NCBI GenBank assembly: GCA_944990035.1
Contig: CALYLX010000083.1
Span: 620,001 to 684,000 of the forward strand
Length of the DNA stretch: 64,000 nt
Direction of reading: 5' to 3'
Source of the DNA: Clitopilus passeckerianus
Lineage: Eukaryota > Basidiomycota > Agaricomycetes > Agaricales > Entolomataceae
Shown here one piece after another: positions 10,660-22,622 of this stretch. Each line of letters begins with the position of its first letter. The first letter of the stretch is position 1. The translations under genes were made by a program, and so were the position numbers. Under the pieces are notes generated by a model, which was given only the letters and a program-made list of their open reading frames with translations, ran no database searches and was not told the origin of the DNA.

Positions 10660-13222
10660 GATACGATCTAGTCGGAAATTCCTTGAGATCGGAGTGTATC
10701 AACTCAAATGGCTTTGAAGCACATGTTTCGGATGTCGGGAAGGATTTTGATGGCATCTTCCCTAAAGAACATCCTTTGCATACGGGGTTTTGCTTGGGAA
10801 ATTCAAGCTTTTGTAGAACACCGCGTGTATGCACCTGAGCACGTTTGAGCACTTCTTTGGAAGGGTGTCCAAAGTGTTTGTGCCACGTGTCATAGTCGGT
10901 ATTTGTATTAATGATTGCCGGCATGGCAGTGTCAGGAGTAGATATTTGGGTACTAAGCCAATATAGCATTTCGCCAGGACAATGCGGTTTGCACTGCATC
11001 ATAGCACGATTTCCTTCTTTAGAATAGAAATACATGCTAGATGATGATCCACGAAGTAGCAGACCATCGTCTTGTAGAAAACGTCCCATAGACAAAAGTC
11101 TTACTGAGAGCTCTGGGAAGTAGTAGACAGGATACAACCGTGAGGTTATTTCTACCGTCTGCTTGGAACCGGGTTTCTCGAGTTTGTGTTTTAAGATGAC
11201 AGTGCCTCTGCCAACGACTTTGCCTCTTCCGTTAGCAGTGATGACTGATCCGAAGTCGCCTTCTTCAAAGTCTGCAAAGTCATCGAGAGTGTGTGTCAAA
11301 TGTATTGACGCTCCGGAATCCATTATCCAGTTGGCTGTTCCGTTTTCAGGAACTTTTCCCTTTCGGCAAGTTGTACATTTAGCAGCATGATTGTTATATT
11401 GTTGTGACGTTTGAGTCACAGATCCTAGTACGGGCATACAAATCATAGGGGAGGTATGCATAGAGTCCAAAATATGCGTATGTAAAGTATCAAAAAAGTC
11501 CGTGTGATTGCGAGAATTAAGCTGTCGCCGGTTCCACCGAATCTTCTCCGAAGAGTGAATCGTAGAAGGTGTCACTATGACTTTTTGATTAGCACAGGAT
11601 CTGATATCATGTGAAAATGGTACTTGCCTGTCGTCCATATCAAGATCGACAGTTTCCTCCAACTGCTCACCAGTGACCATGGGAGAACCTTGACGCTGAT
11701 CTTCGATTTCCATTTCCTCGGCCCAATTGCTAGTGATGGCAGGACCATCAAATTTGAAAGGGGTAAGAGAGCGAGAACGCTTCTTTGGGCGAGGGGAATC
11801 GTCAACCTTATCAGCGCGCTTGTCCTTAGAAGATTTTTTGGACGGACGTTGGCGCGGGTCAATGGTTTTGCTGCAGTTGCTAGCGTGTACAAGTGGCAGT
11901 TTGCTAGGTGCTACCCAGCAGCCACAACGAAGTTGACACGTCAGCTCCTCTTCATACTTGGCGTGATCAGGATGCTCACATGATTCGTCATTGACGCAAT
12001 CCAAGAGATGAGGGTAAGGGCAATTCTCCCAAAGGATCATAGCATAATCCTTTTCAACACCGTCAATAACACGTTTGGTGTCCCAGTAGCCTGGGAGACA
12101 ACCCACCCGGATGTTATAGTCGTGGATACCGCATGCCAAGAGGAGTTCACGATTAGTGAATTGGCGATCCTCATGGAACTTTGCCATCAAAGGCGAAAGA
12201 TACTTGCGTTCGATAGGCATGTTCATGCGTTCGAGGAAAGCCTTGGCTTCTGCGTATCGGGGGTCAACTTGATCACCAGATTTACCGGGACCAGTCCACG
12301 AAGCGGGTGGTGAAACACGTTCAGAGAGCGTGACACCAAGATGGTTGATGAGAGCGACCTTAGAGGTCGTCGGTGGAGATGGAGCTACAGGAGCAGGGGG
12401 TTGATGGATGGCTGCCGAAGCAAAGCCTAGGACCACATTGGCATTACCGGATTGTTGCTTGTTCCCTTTGCCGGTGTTAGCACGGCGAGTTTTCTTCTTC
12501 TTGTCAGAAGAGCCCGAAGATTCGCCTTGCGGCTTAGACTGCTGTTGGTTTTGACCCTTTTTGTGTTTCAGATCAAAACCCTTGCGCTTGACAGCAGAAA
12601 TCTTGTGGGTGGAGCCAGAAACACCAGAGGATCGGTGTTCGGCTTCAGCAATGATGGCCGCTCTGATGTCAACAAACTTCAGATCGGCAATCTTCTTGCC
12701 GCTTAACAGTTGCATGGCTGCAACTGCATCCCATTTGGCGGGGATAGCAGCAAGCAAGATCATTGCTTTGATAAACTCAGGGATTTTGGCATCTTCTAAA
12801 TTGGAGTCGAGACGCTCAAACAACACGTTAAGATTACTAATTTGTGGAGTTGGGGCGGAGCCGTCCAACTTGAATGCAATAGCTTTCTTACAGTTGACAA
12901 AGACAATGGATGGGCCAGGGGTAGCATATGCTTTCTCGAGACTGTCCCAAGTTTGCTTGGCAGTATCTCCGACGTGAACGCGCATACCCTGGGAAAGTGT
13001 CAAAGTGATGTCGCCAATGGCTTGATCATCTTTGCAGTCCCAATCCTGTGCTGCCTTAGTCTCTTCCGGCTTAGGTGGAGATAATTCAGTTGGGTGGGGG
13101 ATACCGCCGTTCGTGTACTGCCACACTCCTTTTGATCGGAGATAGGCTTTCATCTGTTCTGACCATTGGATCTAGTTACTTCCATCAAAGATGGGAACAA
13201 AGTTCTTGACGTTTGACGACAT
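10628..13222 (-). pseudogene. Copia gag, protease and start of integrase
   Basis: The gag ATG is at 13222. Codon 17 is TAG, after which the frame stays open for 841 residues from 13153. It shows a gag capsid-like segment, then basic low-complexity sequence, the aspartic protease active site DSGA in WIMDSGASIHLTH near residue 611, the His/Cys GAG-pre-integrase finger (WHKHFGHPS and CKGCSLGKM), and the first integrase Asp in HSDLKEF. The frame stops right after YKYIITFL, where the family continues into the integrase core, so a frameshift separates it from the next segment. Confidence 0.85.
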
Positions 13223-13504
13223 GGTGATCTGTCAAACAAGAATGTTAGCTAATGTTGCACATGCAATAGCGAGAAGCATGCTATGAGCAACAAGCTACAG
13301 CCCTCTATGTTGTGAACAGCGTAGAGTACTTCCTGAGCGATATCAAAGGTGCTGCCCTTCAGGCGCTACACTTTGAGCTCAGTGGTGAAGCCAAGCTGCA
13401 CAGCGATCAGCTACAATTAAGTAGCGATCAGCTTGCGGGCAGGGCCCATAACCTGTCGAACAGGCACACCCCCAGCGAGGGAAGGTGCAGTAAGGCTACT
13501 AACC

Positions 13505-13895
13505 TGGGGTAGAGTAGAGTGAGGCTGTGAGAGTGAACTAGAGAGAAAAGAAGTGTAACTCCTTGTTGTATTGAGGTAAACTACTGCTAGTATTTATACA
13601 AAAGGATAGAGTGCAAAGACCATGTATATGTAAGCATATCTAGAATGTTCTGTGCTAAATATAGTACGGAATACACAAGGAATAACGAAGAATGAGTCAT
13701 ACGTGAGTCATGATGATGTCATTGTGGAGCAGAATGTGCTAGAAGCATTTGTAATGCTCCACGTGTGTATGTCGTGATAATGACGCAATCAAGTAATGTG
13801 ATTTGTAGTCATGTGGTGTCACGTGACTGTTCATGTGACAAAGATGTGAGACACGTCAAGTTCAACACGGGTGCGTATCCAAGGTAACTGTAACA
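13505..13895 (-). repeat. Candidate 5' LTR of the Copia element
   Basis: On the minus strand this stretch begins TGTTACAG and ends CCCCA, the TG...CA ends expected of an LTR, with length about 390 bp. It lies upstream of gag, separated by a leader of about 280 nt. No matching second LTR is present to prove the borders, and I saw no clear tRNA primer site. Confidence 0.45.
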
Positions 13896-14032
13896 CTATA
13901 CATCGCTATTTGCTTTAACTTCGACTTGCTTGATTACTCTCGCTCGTCTCTACAAAGGCTGGTAGAAGACTAAGCAGCTGAACTCTTGATACTTGTTTAA
14001 GCGAGTAGCAATACTAGCTTAACACAAACGAT

Positions 14033-14757
14033 ACCATGCCACTATACATAGTTTATACCTATCTCTGCTGGAAGGCCCGCGAAAAAACTTTCCAGTCATT
14101 GAGGTGAGGCCTATCCAGATTGTCTAACATGTCTAAACTAATCATTCACAGAACGGCATGTTTTTGTATCGGGTCATGCCACTTGGCCCTGAGGATGGCC
14201 GTAGCACAACAATTGATGCAGTTACTACCCATCAGGATGTTTCTTCTGAGGTGGATTACGAAGATTATATCAAGATTCACAGATGTCTATTCGAGAGCTT
14301 GCCTCTTGTCAAGAGCCATCTTCACCCCCAATTTGCCATTCTTGACATTGCTCACAAGCTCAACCAGCTCCATACTCGGGACCTAGCAGCAGATTTGCTT
14401 CTTCAGGATCCAAGACTAATGAAAATATCTCAGATATATTCCGCTTGGTTGACACCTTGCACATCTCGTCAATTTATCAGGGATGGTAAATCTAATCGCG
14501 ATACAGCCGACGCGAATTCTGTTGATAGCGCCAAGTTCACCCCTCCGCCATCTCGAAGACATTCCACGAGCCAACCCCTTGATGGAAAGAGAGCCAAATC
14601 ACGTGTGTTTGCACTGTCCAAGAACAAAGTTAAGGAGCACACTCGAAGCGTAGGTGGTGGTTCGTGGAACCTGGCTAACGTTAGCGAATGGCTGGACCAT
14701 TGCTCGCCATCGGATCAAGCACCAGAGCCTCCAGAGGAATCTGCTCTGGAGCGATGA
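14033..14757 (+). pseudogene. C-terminal fragment of a repeated agaricomycete family (copy 1, possibly HNH-nuclease-like)
   Basis: Two exons (14033-14103 and 14152-14757) joined by a GT-AG intron give about 220 residues. Blocks shared with the second copy are PLVKSHLHPQFAILDIAHKL, DLAADLLLQDPRLMKISQ, KEHTRSVGG and WLDHC. Nothing upstream of 14033 resembles the N-terminal half present in copy 2, so this copy is 5'-truncated, close to the edge of the Copia LTR at 13895. Family assignment rests on resemblance of the longer copy to agaricomycete proteins usually labelled HNH-nuclease-like; no catalytic HNH residues are left in this fragment. The reading frame itself is open to its stop. Confidence 0.45.
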
Positions 14758-14836
14758 ACGAGAAACAATTTTGGATTCTCACTTGCCGACTAGACTGGAG
14801 GATACCTTTCTTGACATTGTTACCACTCTCCCGGTG

Positions 14837-15045
14837 CATCAGGAAAATATATGCCAACTTGGCCATACTTGGTAAAAACATGAATTGCCACACTACTTGA
14901 TGACTTTTACAAGTATGCACAAGTAAGCCATAAGTGCTATAAGTAGCAATAAGTTAGGCTGCAAGTTATGTCTACTTGATGCACTACTTGATGTTTCATC
15001 AAGTTTTTACAAGTTGATATCAAGTTGGCATATATTTTCCTGATG
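14837..15045. mobile_element. MITE-like foldback element, 209 bp
   Basis: Perfect 25-bp terminal inverted repeats lie at 14837-14861 and 15021-15045 (tip CATCAGGAAAATATATGCC). They extend with mismatches to about 42 bp, ending in TAAAAAC. The interior is A+T-rich with many CAAGT/ACTTG motifs. It has no coding capacity. Only GTG/TGG-like bases flank it, so I cannot define a target duplication or assign a superfamily. Confidence 0.72.
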
Positions 15046-15341
15046 TGGTATCGCTTCACTTTGTAACTTCCAAGCACAAGAGGTGTTTGAGCTGGACGTT
15101 TCGAGTGTTACCATTTCTATCTGCTGTAGTTGCTAGTCGCCCTTTGCATTAATATTTTGTGTAATATTTACTTGTCATACCATCGAACACCGTCCTATCC
15201 CAAAAGGTCAACAAAAGGATTTCAGCTCATTCATGCCACTGCCAGTTTCTTGTTTTGTTCGGGTCAAATTTGTCTATTTCAACATAGAATATGACGTATG
15301 CACGTCGGGCTGACGGTCACTGACAGTAAGCGCACACAATC
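15046..15341. other. Spacer between MITE and copy 2
   Basis: Nothing recognisable. It probably contains decayed sequence from the repeated family on either side. Confidence 0.3.
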
Positions 15342-16706
15342 TTGCAAGGGGGCCTGACGTTTGAGGCTTTGATCGGACTCGGAGCCATACCCATGAGCTT
15401 GCCAAAAGGGCCGGAAAATCCGACATTTCCCGAGGAAATGCTCTCATTAGCTTCTCTCAAAAGCCGAGTCCGCGCTATCGATCCCAACGGCGGTCAATGC
15501 CTCTTACAGAACGGATTGGAACCCGATGCATGAGCCAGTGGATTTTGTGCACTGTTTCCCTAGACGCAAGGCAGCAAACAAGAAACCAGTACGTATGTCC
15601 CTCTTCCCAGAGACGCCCATGTCTTACATCCCCTATACCCAGATTACTTGCCTCGAATGGCACTGGAATATGCCTCGGGGCTCTCTAAATCTGGATACGC
15701 GATGTAATGTCTTCCCTGGTAAATGTGACGCGCTTTTTCTCAGAGGCCCGCTCTGACCAAGCTTCAGTTGCGACCCGTCTACGCAAACTATTCTCTCAGT
15801 CGGCATTGACCGGGTCGTGGATACTCCTACCGCCTACCGGAAGGTCGTGTTATTAACCAGTACAATGCCGTTCTGGTTCATACTTATCTGTTGGGATTTT
15901 CCGGCCATCTAGGTAAAGTACATCCTGAATGACTTGCAACATACACAAACTGAACACCTATAGAATGGCGTATTCTTGTATCGTTTTATACCAATTGGCT
16001 CTGTAGAAAGCCATAGTATGGTTGGTATAGCCGTTACCCGTCAGGATATTCCTGATCAGGAAGGTTGTTCGTCTTCTGAGGTTTTTCGATATCCATTTGA
16101 GAGTTTTCCACTGGTCAAGAGCCATCTTCATCCCAGATTTGCCATTCTTGAGGTCGCCCGCAAAATCAACGAGCTCCACGCCTGGGATCTAGCGATAGAT
16201 TTACTTCACAAGGACCCGAGGTTAATGAAAATAGCTCAGATGTGATCTGCTTGGTCGTCACCTTGCCCTTCTCGTCGCTTCGTTGAAGGTACCGGAAAAT
16301 TCAGTAACGACAACGCCAACACTGCTGACACAAGATCTGTTGATAGTGCCAAGTACACACCCCGCCGATTCGAAGACGACGCAAAAGACAACCACCAGAC
16401 GGCCATGTCCCTGGCCAGACCCTTCCTCCCGCTCCAGGAGCCTCTAGAATGAATAGATTTGCGCTATCCCAGAATAAACTCAAGGAACACACGAGGAGTG
16501 TGGGCGGCACATCATGGAACACGGCTATTGTTGGAAAATGGCTGGACCATTGCCTGCCAATGGATCACACGCCAGAATCTCTAGGGGAAGTTGCCCTCGT
16601 CGGAATAATTCACGACTCGGAGGAAAAGCTTCCGAATTGTTCACTCACTGGCCGAGCTGGAAAATACCTATTTTTCGCTACACAACGTCCTCCCAAAGTA
16701 GAATGA
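15342..16706 (+). pseudogene. Diverged longer copy of the same family (copy 2, possibly HNH-nuclease-like)
   Basis: The N-terminal half shows RAIDPNGGQCLLQNG, then in a shifted frame EPVDFVHCFPRRKAANKK, LEWHWNMPRGSLNLDTRCNV and, after another shift, EGRVINQYNAVLVHTYL. An intron at 15913-15963 leads to the block shared with copy 1 (PLVKSHLHPRFAILEVARKI). The frame is hit by a TGA after KIAQM (near 16243) and another before MNRFALSQNKLKEH (16449). At least two frameshifts and two stops make it a pseudogene. The order of blocks resembles a widespread agaricomycete family annotated as HNH-nuclease-like; this is inference from memory of the family, not a search. Confidence 0.5.
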
Positions 16707-17235
16707 AATTTCTAGTCAAGCGAGTATGGCTCTGCCTGTCATAAACGCGCATCGGTTCCAATAATGAGAATGATTTATATCAGAGTCACTCGTTCTTGTT
16801 ATATTTCTTCCCGATGGGCGCCTCAATCAGTATCATCTGTTTTGACGAATCGATGAGGATCAAATCCAACATTTTTATGCCGGGTATGGCTCTAGGGGAT
16901 GCACGGCTCAAACACAGTGACTGTTTACAGGCGTCATTTACGCTGGCCAACTTTGGGCAAGCTGACGCCCACAAAGTGTGATCGGGCCTCATTTCTGATA
17001 TGCAATTACACCTCTCTGTGGGACAATAGGCAGTTTTGCCCACAGAGATCGACACATTGAGGAGGATCATGCGCCGCACACGGTGACTTTGGTGTGAATG
17101 GAGTGATTGACCTGAGAGCACACAAATCCATCCTGTCCTCATAGTGCAGCCCTATGGTTCATGAAACGACAGCCGAGTTGGGTATGAAGTGACGTAAAAT
17201 AGCTCGCAACAACTGGTATACTTGGCTATTTGGTA
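16707..17235. other. Intergenic, no gene seen
   Basis: Short open frames only; no family or RNA recognised. Confidence 0.35.
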
Positions 17236-17815
17236 TCAAGAGAAAGTGATTGTCGCAATAACAGGCCTCAACTCCTCGTTGGTGATGTACGCCGGGGTTT
17301 TGTTGTTTCGGGCTACCACCGTTCCGAGGGTCTGAGGGAGATCAGACGTAAGTGAGGGGACTAGGGTTATTAAAGCTCACAACCTACTATCGTGTCGTTG
17401 GTTCTGAGAGTAACCGCCCCAGTGACTTGAATACCATTGACGAAAGTACCGAACGCGGCTTGCAAGTCCTGAACATATACCTATTCGAAGATGTGAGTCG
17501 TTAAAACCAAAAAGAAGACGACTGTTAAAATACCGTAATACCGTCCCACCAAATTCTAGCGTGTTCATTCATGAGAGATAATGGAATGACAGGATCTGGT
17601 GCCGCTCCCCCACAGAGACTTGCGAGGCGTATTGGCCGTTTATAAGCGAACCACCCATTGTCGGTTGACGACTTCAGGCCTTTGTCTCGAGCGTCGACCT
17701 TGGACTCTGCACCCAATATTACCGGGACATTCTTGGATAGAGTGATCGTTTTTGTCTCGAACGGAAAACCGCCATGGCCGGCGTGGAGTGTGATCGTGAG
17801 GCCGACGCTGATCAT
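17236..17815 (-). CDS. Small FHA-domain protein (156 aa, three exons)
   Basis: Exons on the minus strand are 17815-17534, 17480-17388 and 17331-17236. Both introns (53 and 56 nt) are GT-AG and phase 0, giving 156 residues. The fold is a forkhead-associated domain, which binds phosphothreonine peptides. Visible elements are an N-terminal strand segment TKTITLSKNVPVILGAES, then NEHARIWWDGITVYVQDL, the highly typical AFGTFVNGIQV turn, LRTNDTITLG, and a final strand VIATITFS. The protein is almost nothing but the FHA domain. Free-standing FHA proteins of this size are uncommon; most family members carry a kinase, RING or TM segment. A longer model with extra upstream exons cannot be excluded, but the ATG at 17815 fits. 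The partner is unknown. Confidence 0.75.
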
Positions 17816-18646
17816 TTCTTTAGTGGTGGCAGTTGGTTCTTCGAACGAGCAGGTAGATCACAGAGGCGTGGATTAGGGATGGCCTAGAAGGCAGCGTAGA
17901 CCAGAGAGGACACGAAGATGTTTGACAATTATTTCAAGGGCAAACCAGGACTTTTTAAATCCCAAGACCTCATGGCCCAATGCGCCTACATCCAGGGAGA
18001 TGGGCATACACAGTCAACAGCTTTGCACCCACATTGATAAGGGTGGAACTCCGTGTCCCAGGAGCGGTCATATCTGCTAATTCCAGCCCACGCCGGAAAC
18101 AAGAGAGGCAAAATGCGACACTCTTAGACGCCTGACAAAAATGTACGTGTCGGGCTAAGAATACGCCAATGTACAGAGTTGTCGGTGGATGCAAGCACCG
18201 ATACGAGACTTTCTGTGTAAAGCTGCTAGATCTCGACCCACCACGAGGGGAATCGGAGCGTCCCTGATGGGTTTTGAGCGCTTAAACCCAACCACGAGAC
18301 GGGCAATGCCTCGATTTGTGTGGTTTGAGTCATACATATGGACCCATACCAATAAAGATTACCGTCCAGATTTGGGAAAATGGGCGAAAACTCCTGTCAA
18401 TAACCATGGTAGCAAGGGTAGCAAGGGTGGAGAACAGCTTCAGTGGACACAGCTGTTGGACATTAAGCCATTGGTCAAAATCAGCCCGCGTTGGAGTCGC
18501 CGTCGCCTGCCCTCATCTTCTTTTCACACGCTCACATGACCTCATTTTTTTTCGGGCACCCTAGCAAGACGAGTGAAGCCAAGCTGGCGTATGAGCTATG
18601 TCCCGTCCACTCCGATGCCTAAATTCCTCAATTCGCATATTATCGT
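17816..18646. other. Intergenic, no gene seen
   Basis: Upstream region shared by two genes transcribed away from each other (FHA protein leftwards, ribosomal protein rightwards). Promoters are expected here, but I recognised no specific motif. Confidence 0.35.
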
Positions 18647-19728
18647 GTGGAAATAAAGCTCTTTCAGCAACCCGACCAGGTTGGTGAACTTCATAGCTTC
18701 CGAATACCCCCAATTACTCACTTGTGCTGTCAATGTCATACAGCGAAGCAGGTCCGGAACTATGCCATGGCTGCCTTAAAAACGCGCCCGGAAGAGGGTC
18801 AGAAGCCTGCGCCAGCAAGACTTTCATCTCGAGCACGCACGCAACAAGGACGCGCAGCAGACGTTGAGGAGGGAAGTAGTTCGCATCAGCAGGCCGACCA
18901 GGCTGGGGCCAGGCCAGAGGTAGCAGCGGAGGGGCAGGAATCATGGAACGGACCACGGTCGACATGGAAAGAGGGACAACCGAAATTTGCAGAGCATTTG
19001 AATGCTTTGTTCCCGACGTTGTCTTTTCCCCCCGAGCTGGCCAAGCGCATTCTGACGCATAGCTCTCACCCGGCTGCTATTTACGGCCACAACGCTCATT
19101 ACAGCTTCATGGGTATGTGATTCGTTTCCAATGCTATTTCGGCTGGGGTTGACATATTTTCTTGACTTTGCCAGGTCGAAGAGTGCTGGAGTCTTACCTT
19201 CTCCTTATGCTCAGTGCAAGCCCGGCACTCAAGCAGACACACGACTTGGATGCCCTTGTTCAACGGACACTCAACTCCTATGTTGTTGGGCAGTATGTTG
19301 GGTCAAAATGGGGGCTTGGACGAGCCCTAAGGTGGACCCCAACCGTGAGCCGGGACAAGCTTCGACCAGGACAGGATCAAACAGAGTTTCTACGAAGTGT
19401 TGGGCTGTACAAAATTCAAGGCGATGCTGTTAACGCCGTCATAGGCGGTATTTTCCACCAATTCGTGAGTTATATATTCACTTTTGTCACTATATGCGCA
19501 CGAATCCTCACATTTTTCTCCTCTTTTCAGGGCGGCTCTGTAGCACATCGAGTTTTCCATACCCGGCTTCTACCCAACCTTATTCGGCTTCCATCCATAG
19601 CTGACGGCCTGCCAGAATCATTTTCTGCAGACGTCCTTGCTGCTTGTGAGCGCCTGGGTGGGCCTGATGCACCACTGCTCGTAACGGAAGCTACACCATC
19701 ATCAACTTTACCCCAGGGCTCGTCATAG
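18647..19728 (+). CDS. Mitochondrial large-subunit ribosomal protein with RNase III fold (mL57/mL44-like)
   Basis: Exons 18647-19112, 19175-19464 and 19531-19728 join in frame to 317 residues. The core FPPELAKRILTHSSHPAAIYGHNAHYSFMGRRVLESYL is the RNase III-like fold of the fungal mitochondrial ribosome proteins. The acidic catalytic signature of true RNase III is not evident, which fits a structural role. GLYKIQGDAVNAVIGGIFHQFGGSVAHRVFHTRLLP is the usual second half of the fold. No double-stranded RNA-binding domain follows, so the MRPL15/mL57 type is favoured over the mL44 type. The start is uncertain: ATG 18647 gives a long leader, and ATG 18767 follows KQVRNYA, which looks like a mitochondrial presequence cleavage region. 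An additional 5' exon is possible. Confidence 0.72.
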
Positions 19729-22622
19729 AATCTATATAATTATAGCATTTACTAAAAGCTATTAGGACTGTGAGTATCTTTTATGAAACTTGAGATGAGC
19801 ACCACCTGACTGCTTTCCAGATATTGTTGTCGCTGTTACGCATTCGCTTAATATATTTCCATTCACAAACCTCTTTGATTCCTGCTGGTTGAGCCGTCGC
19901 TGTGGAATAGACTTCCTCTAGTCGACGCCTCGCTTCCGGGTTCCCGGCTGACATCCACCCCAAGCAGGGTCATAGCTTGGAAGTATCTTCCTAATCGAGC
20001 GCAGAATCTTACCGTGATTTTTCTGCCTGGTTGGTGATTGTTTACATTAACGCTCCATAGGCATTATGAGCCAACTCAACAACAAGCAAGTCCTCTGCGT
20101 ATATACGCGCTTCCTCGCAAAGCCACAGAAACTCCGCTTCAAGTGTAGTGTTATTTAACTCGAGCAAGCCCGACTCTCTGGCTTCCTCGCCTCAAAGTCC
20201 CAACTCTCCGTACTCACCTCAGCCCCTGCCCTACCGAAAATGTCGAAGCCAACTAATCAGGAAGTTCAGAAGCCAAAGGGCGAGGAAAAAACGGGGAAGG
20301 TGTGGATGCTCATCTACCTATTCAGCCTGTCCAATTGGGCGTGAGGTAGTTCAACGACGTCCTTTGGTGGGACTTTCAGGCCATCCGTTGGAATTCTGCT
20401 GCATGGGATACGGATAGGTGACCTTTACTGTTGACACGAAGGCTGTCCGGTGGAAGGGATGCGCAAGTCAGCAAAGGGTAGGAAGACTTCAAGGTGCAGG
20501 CAAGCATATTGATAAGTGAGTCCTCACTAGCACACGTTACGTATATTACTGACGCCATCGCCGCAGGAAGCTGTCCTTCAGATAGAAAGAAACTACTATC
20601 GGGCTGCAAGGATGTCCGGCTCGGTATTCCGCAGCCGTTATCGGACAGTCCACTCCATTCTTACAAGAGGCGTCCTTTGTGGTCGCCACATCGGTGCAAG
20701 CGGCCGCACCTCACATTTTCCTTACTCGAGGGCATTCAGCCCGGAATTCCTGCATTTCAATTCGCAAGCAATTGTTTTGTGGTCTCGTGAAGATTGTGGG
20801 TTCAGATGTTCTATCGTTGCCCTCCATGCTCTGTTCGACCGCTCCGAACCGTGCGGAAGGCATTTGAGGTGGCCAGATAACCGGGTAGCATCAGCCGTAT
20901 TCCAACGAAACGATATGCAAGAGTTACCTCCCAAAGAATGCACGTTGAAACCATACCGCTCCAACCCCCTCCACCCTCAATTCGTCCAGCAACACCACCT
21001 CCGCCGTATTCGTTTCAGTCCTCGTCACTCTACATATTGAGAATCCTGTTGCAATAGGATCGACGCAAGATCCCCATTCCATCAAGATCACCAGCCTAAA
21101 CTGGTAGTCTCCAAGCAGAGGCAGGAACGCAACACCGAGGTAATTTACTCGAGCCTTCTCGACATCATGGCAAGCTAACATCTTCGCCCAGTGATCGCAT
21201 TGAGTCTTCTGCGCTCGTGCGGTGGACAATGAATTGATGATGCAATAGAGCGCGAGGCCCGAGACTAGGATCAGCGACCATGGGCCGTTTGCAAACAGCG
21301 GGGCCAGTGCGTGAAGGACCGAGTGCGTGAAGGACCGAGTGCGTGAGGTCGTGCTTTGCCTAGCCTGAGGCTCAGGTGCAAGGGGACGAGGTCAGAACGA
21401 TCAAAGTGGCGGCCGCAGGTTCGATAAAGCAGAATAAGTCTCTCTGGGGAGATTAGGCCTCAAGTGGGATTTTGGGAGGAATCTGATCGAATTGGGATAT
21501 GTCTAGCTACCGTATGTTCTTGCAGAGTTTTGCAGAGTTTCGTCGCAATCCAGAAATATTGCCGTTTTACGAATATGCAGGTTGAGGGTTTGTCGAAGAA
21601 ACCCACAGAGCCACAGGCTTGCCCTCGGAACCGGGTTTCCACGGAAGTCAACTACTAAAAGTCTATTTTGAAAGGGTCCACTCTCAACCTCATGGCGCAC
21701 CATCCGTTCATGCTTGGGTTATCGGATAGCCTGCGGCGACTCTACGCAAGAACCAATGCGACGTCAGCCGAAATGAGAGTCGACAGCATAAGGCGCGTAT
21801 GGAGATAGATAAAGAGTTAATTTTCAATAACCGGGACAAAATACACCGTTGGAGTGCGTCAATGCATAGGGTACATGCGGTGGCAGTACATACATACGGT
21901 CGCCGACGGCGGGATAAGATACTCAGTTTATGTGTAGGGTACGGTAATCGCGGATAGATTAGCGCTAAATTCCAACGTACGGCCGGATCGCAAAGACGAA
22001 TCCGGGTTCCGCAATGCTCTGCTCTGCTTTCTAGGCAATCGCTTGGTTTCCAAACGAAAGTTGCAATGAGTGTCTCGTAAAACAAAAGAGCGCGATAACT
22101 CGCCATGCCCCTGGTTGAGGGCAGAACAAGGGGTGCAAAGGTTAGTTTGAAATATTGTGGTATGATCCAAATCGTATGTTTTTGGAGTCCGTAAGCATCG
22201 GTTGAGAAATGGTACGATATTTGCGCCTCTTATTGGAGAACCTCACCCGGTGTTGCGCTGATGGCGCATTTTCCATTCCTGAGTTCTCGGTGAGCATCCG
22301 CAGAGTAAAAGAACGGAGGAAATCTCTGCAAGTGCGGAGTACACCGAGTTATTGAATGATTTCGAGATCTTTTATCGGATATCTTGGGTAGAGGACCCAG
22401 AAATGGAGAGTTCATACATTGATTGGGTGTAGATTTATCTCCAAAGTCGAGAGAATATGTCAATTTTGGAGGCAAAATCGCGCCATGAATAAATTTAGAA
22501 AGAGAAAATGGTGCCGTGCGAATTTTGGGGGTTCGGTAGATTTGCCCTATTAATCCAGCCAATAAAAGTCTAAACTCTCAAGCCGTCCTTTGCTCGGTTT
22601 CGTTTCTTTCTCTCCATACATC
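19729..22622. other. Long intergenic stretch with one unassigned open frame
   Basis: No gene can be supported over 2.9 kb. On the minus strand a frame stays open from about 21400 to 20927 and includes a hydrophobic segment (WSLILVSGLALYCIINSL), but a 16-bp tandem repeat that is not a multiple of three sits inside it and no family is recognised. TATA-like AATAAAAG at 22561-22568, preceded by CCAAT-like bases, lies about 55 nt before the ATP-citrate lyase start and may be its promoter. Confidence 0.35.
21307..21346 (+). repeat. 16-bp tandem repeat, 2.5 copies
   Basis: GTGCGTGAAGGACCGA is repeated exactly at 21307-21322 and 21323-21338, followed by a half unit. Confidence 0.9.

Larger units (their letters stand above)
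7866..13895 (-). mobile_element. Decayed Ty1/Copia LTR retrotransposon
   Basis: Read on the minus strand, the order is LTR, gag, protease, integrase, reverse transcriptase, RNase H, which is the Copia order. Damage seen: a TAG at codon 17 of gag (13172-13174, probably CAG to TAG), a frameshift inside the integrase near 10640, a TGA between integrase and reverse transcriptase (9040-9042, probably CGA to TGA), and loss of the end of RNase H at about 7866. Only the upstream LTR is recognisable. The 3' LTR was not found and was probably lost with the end of pol. Confidence 0.88.
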
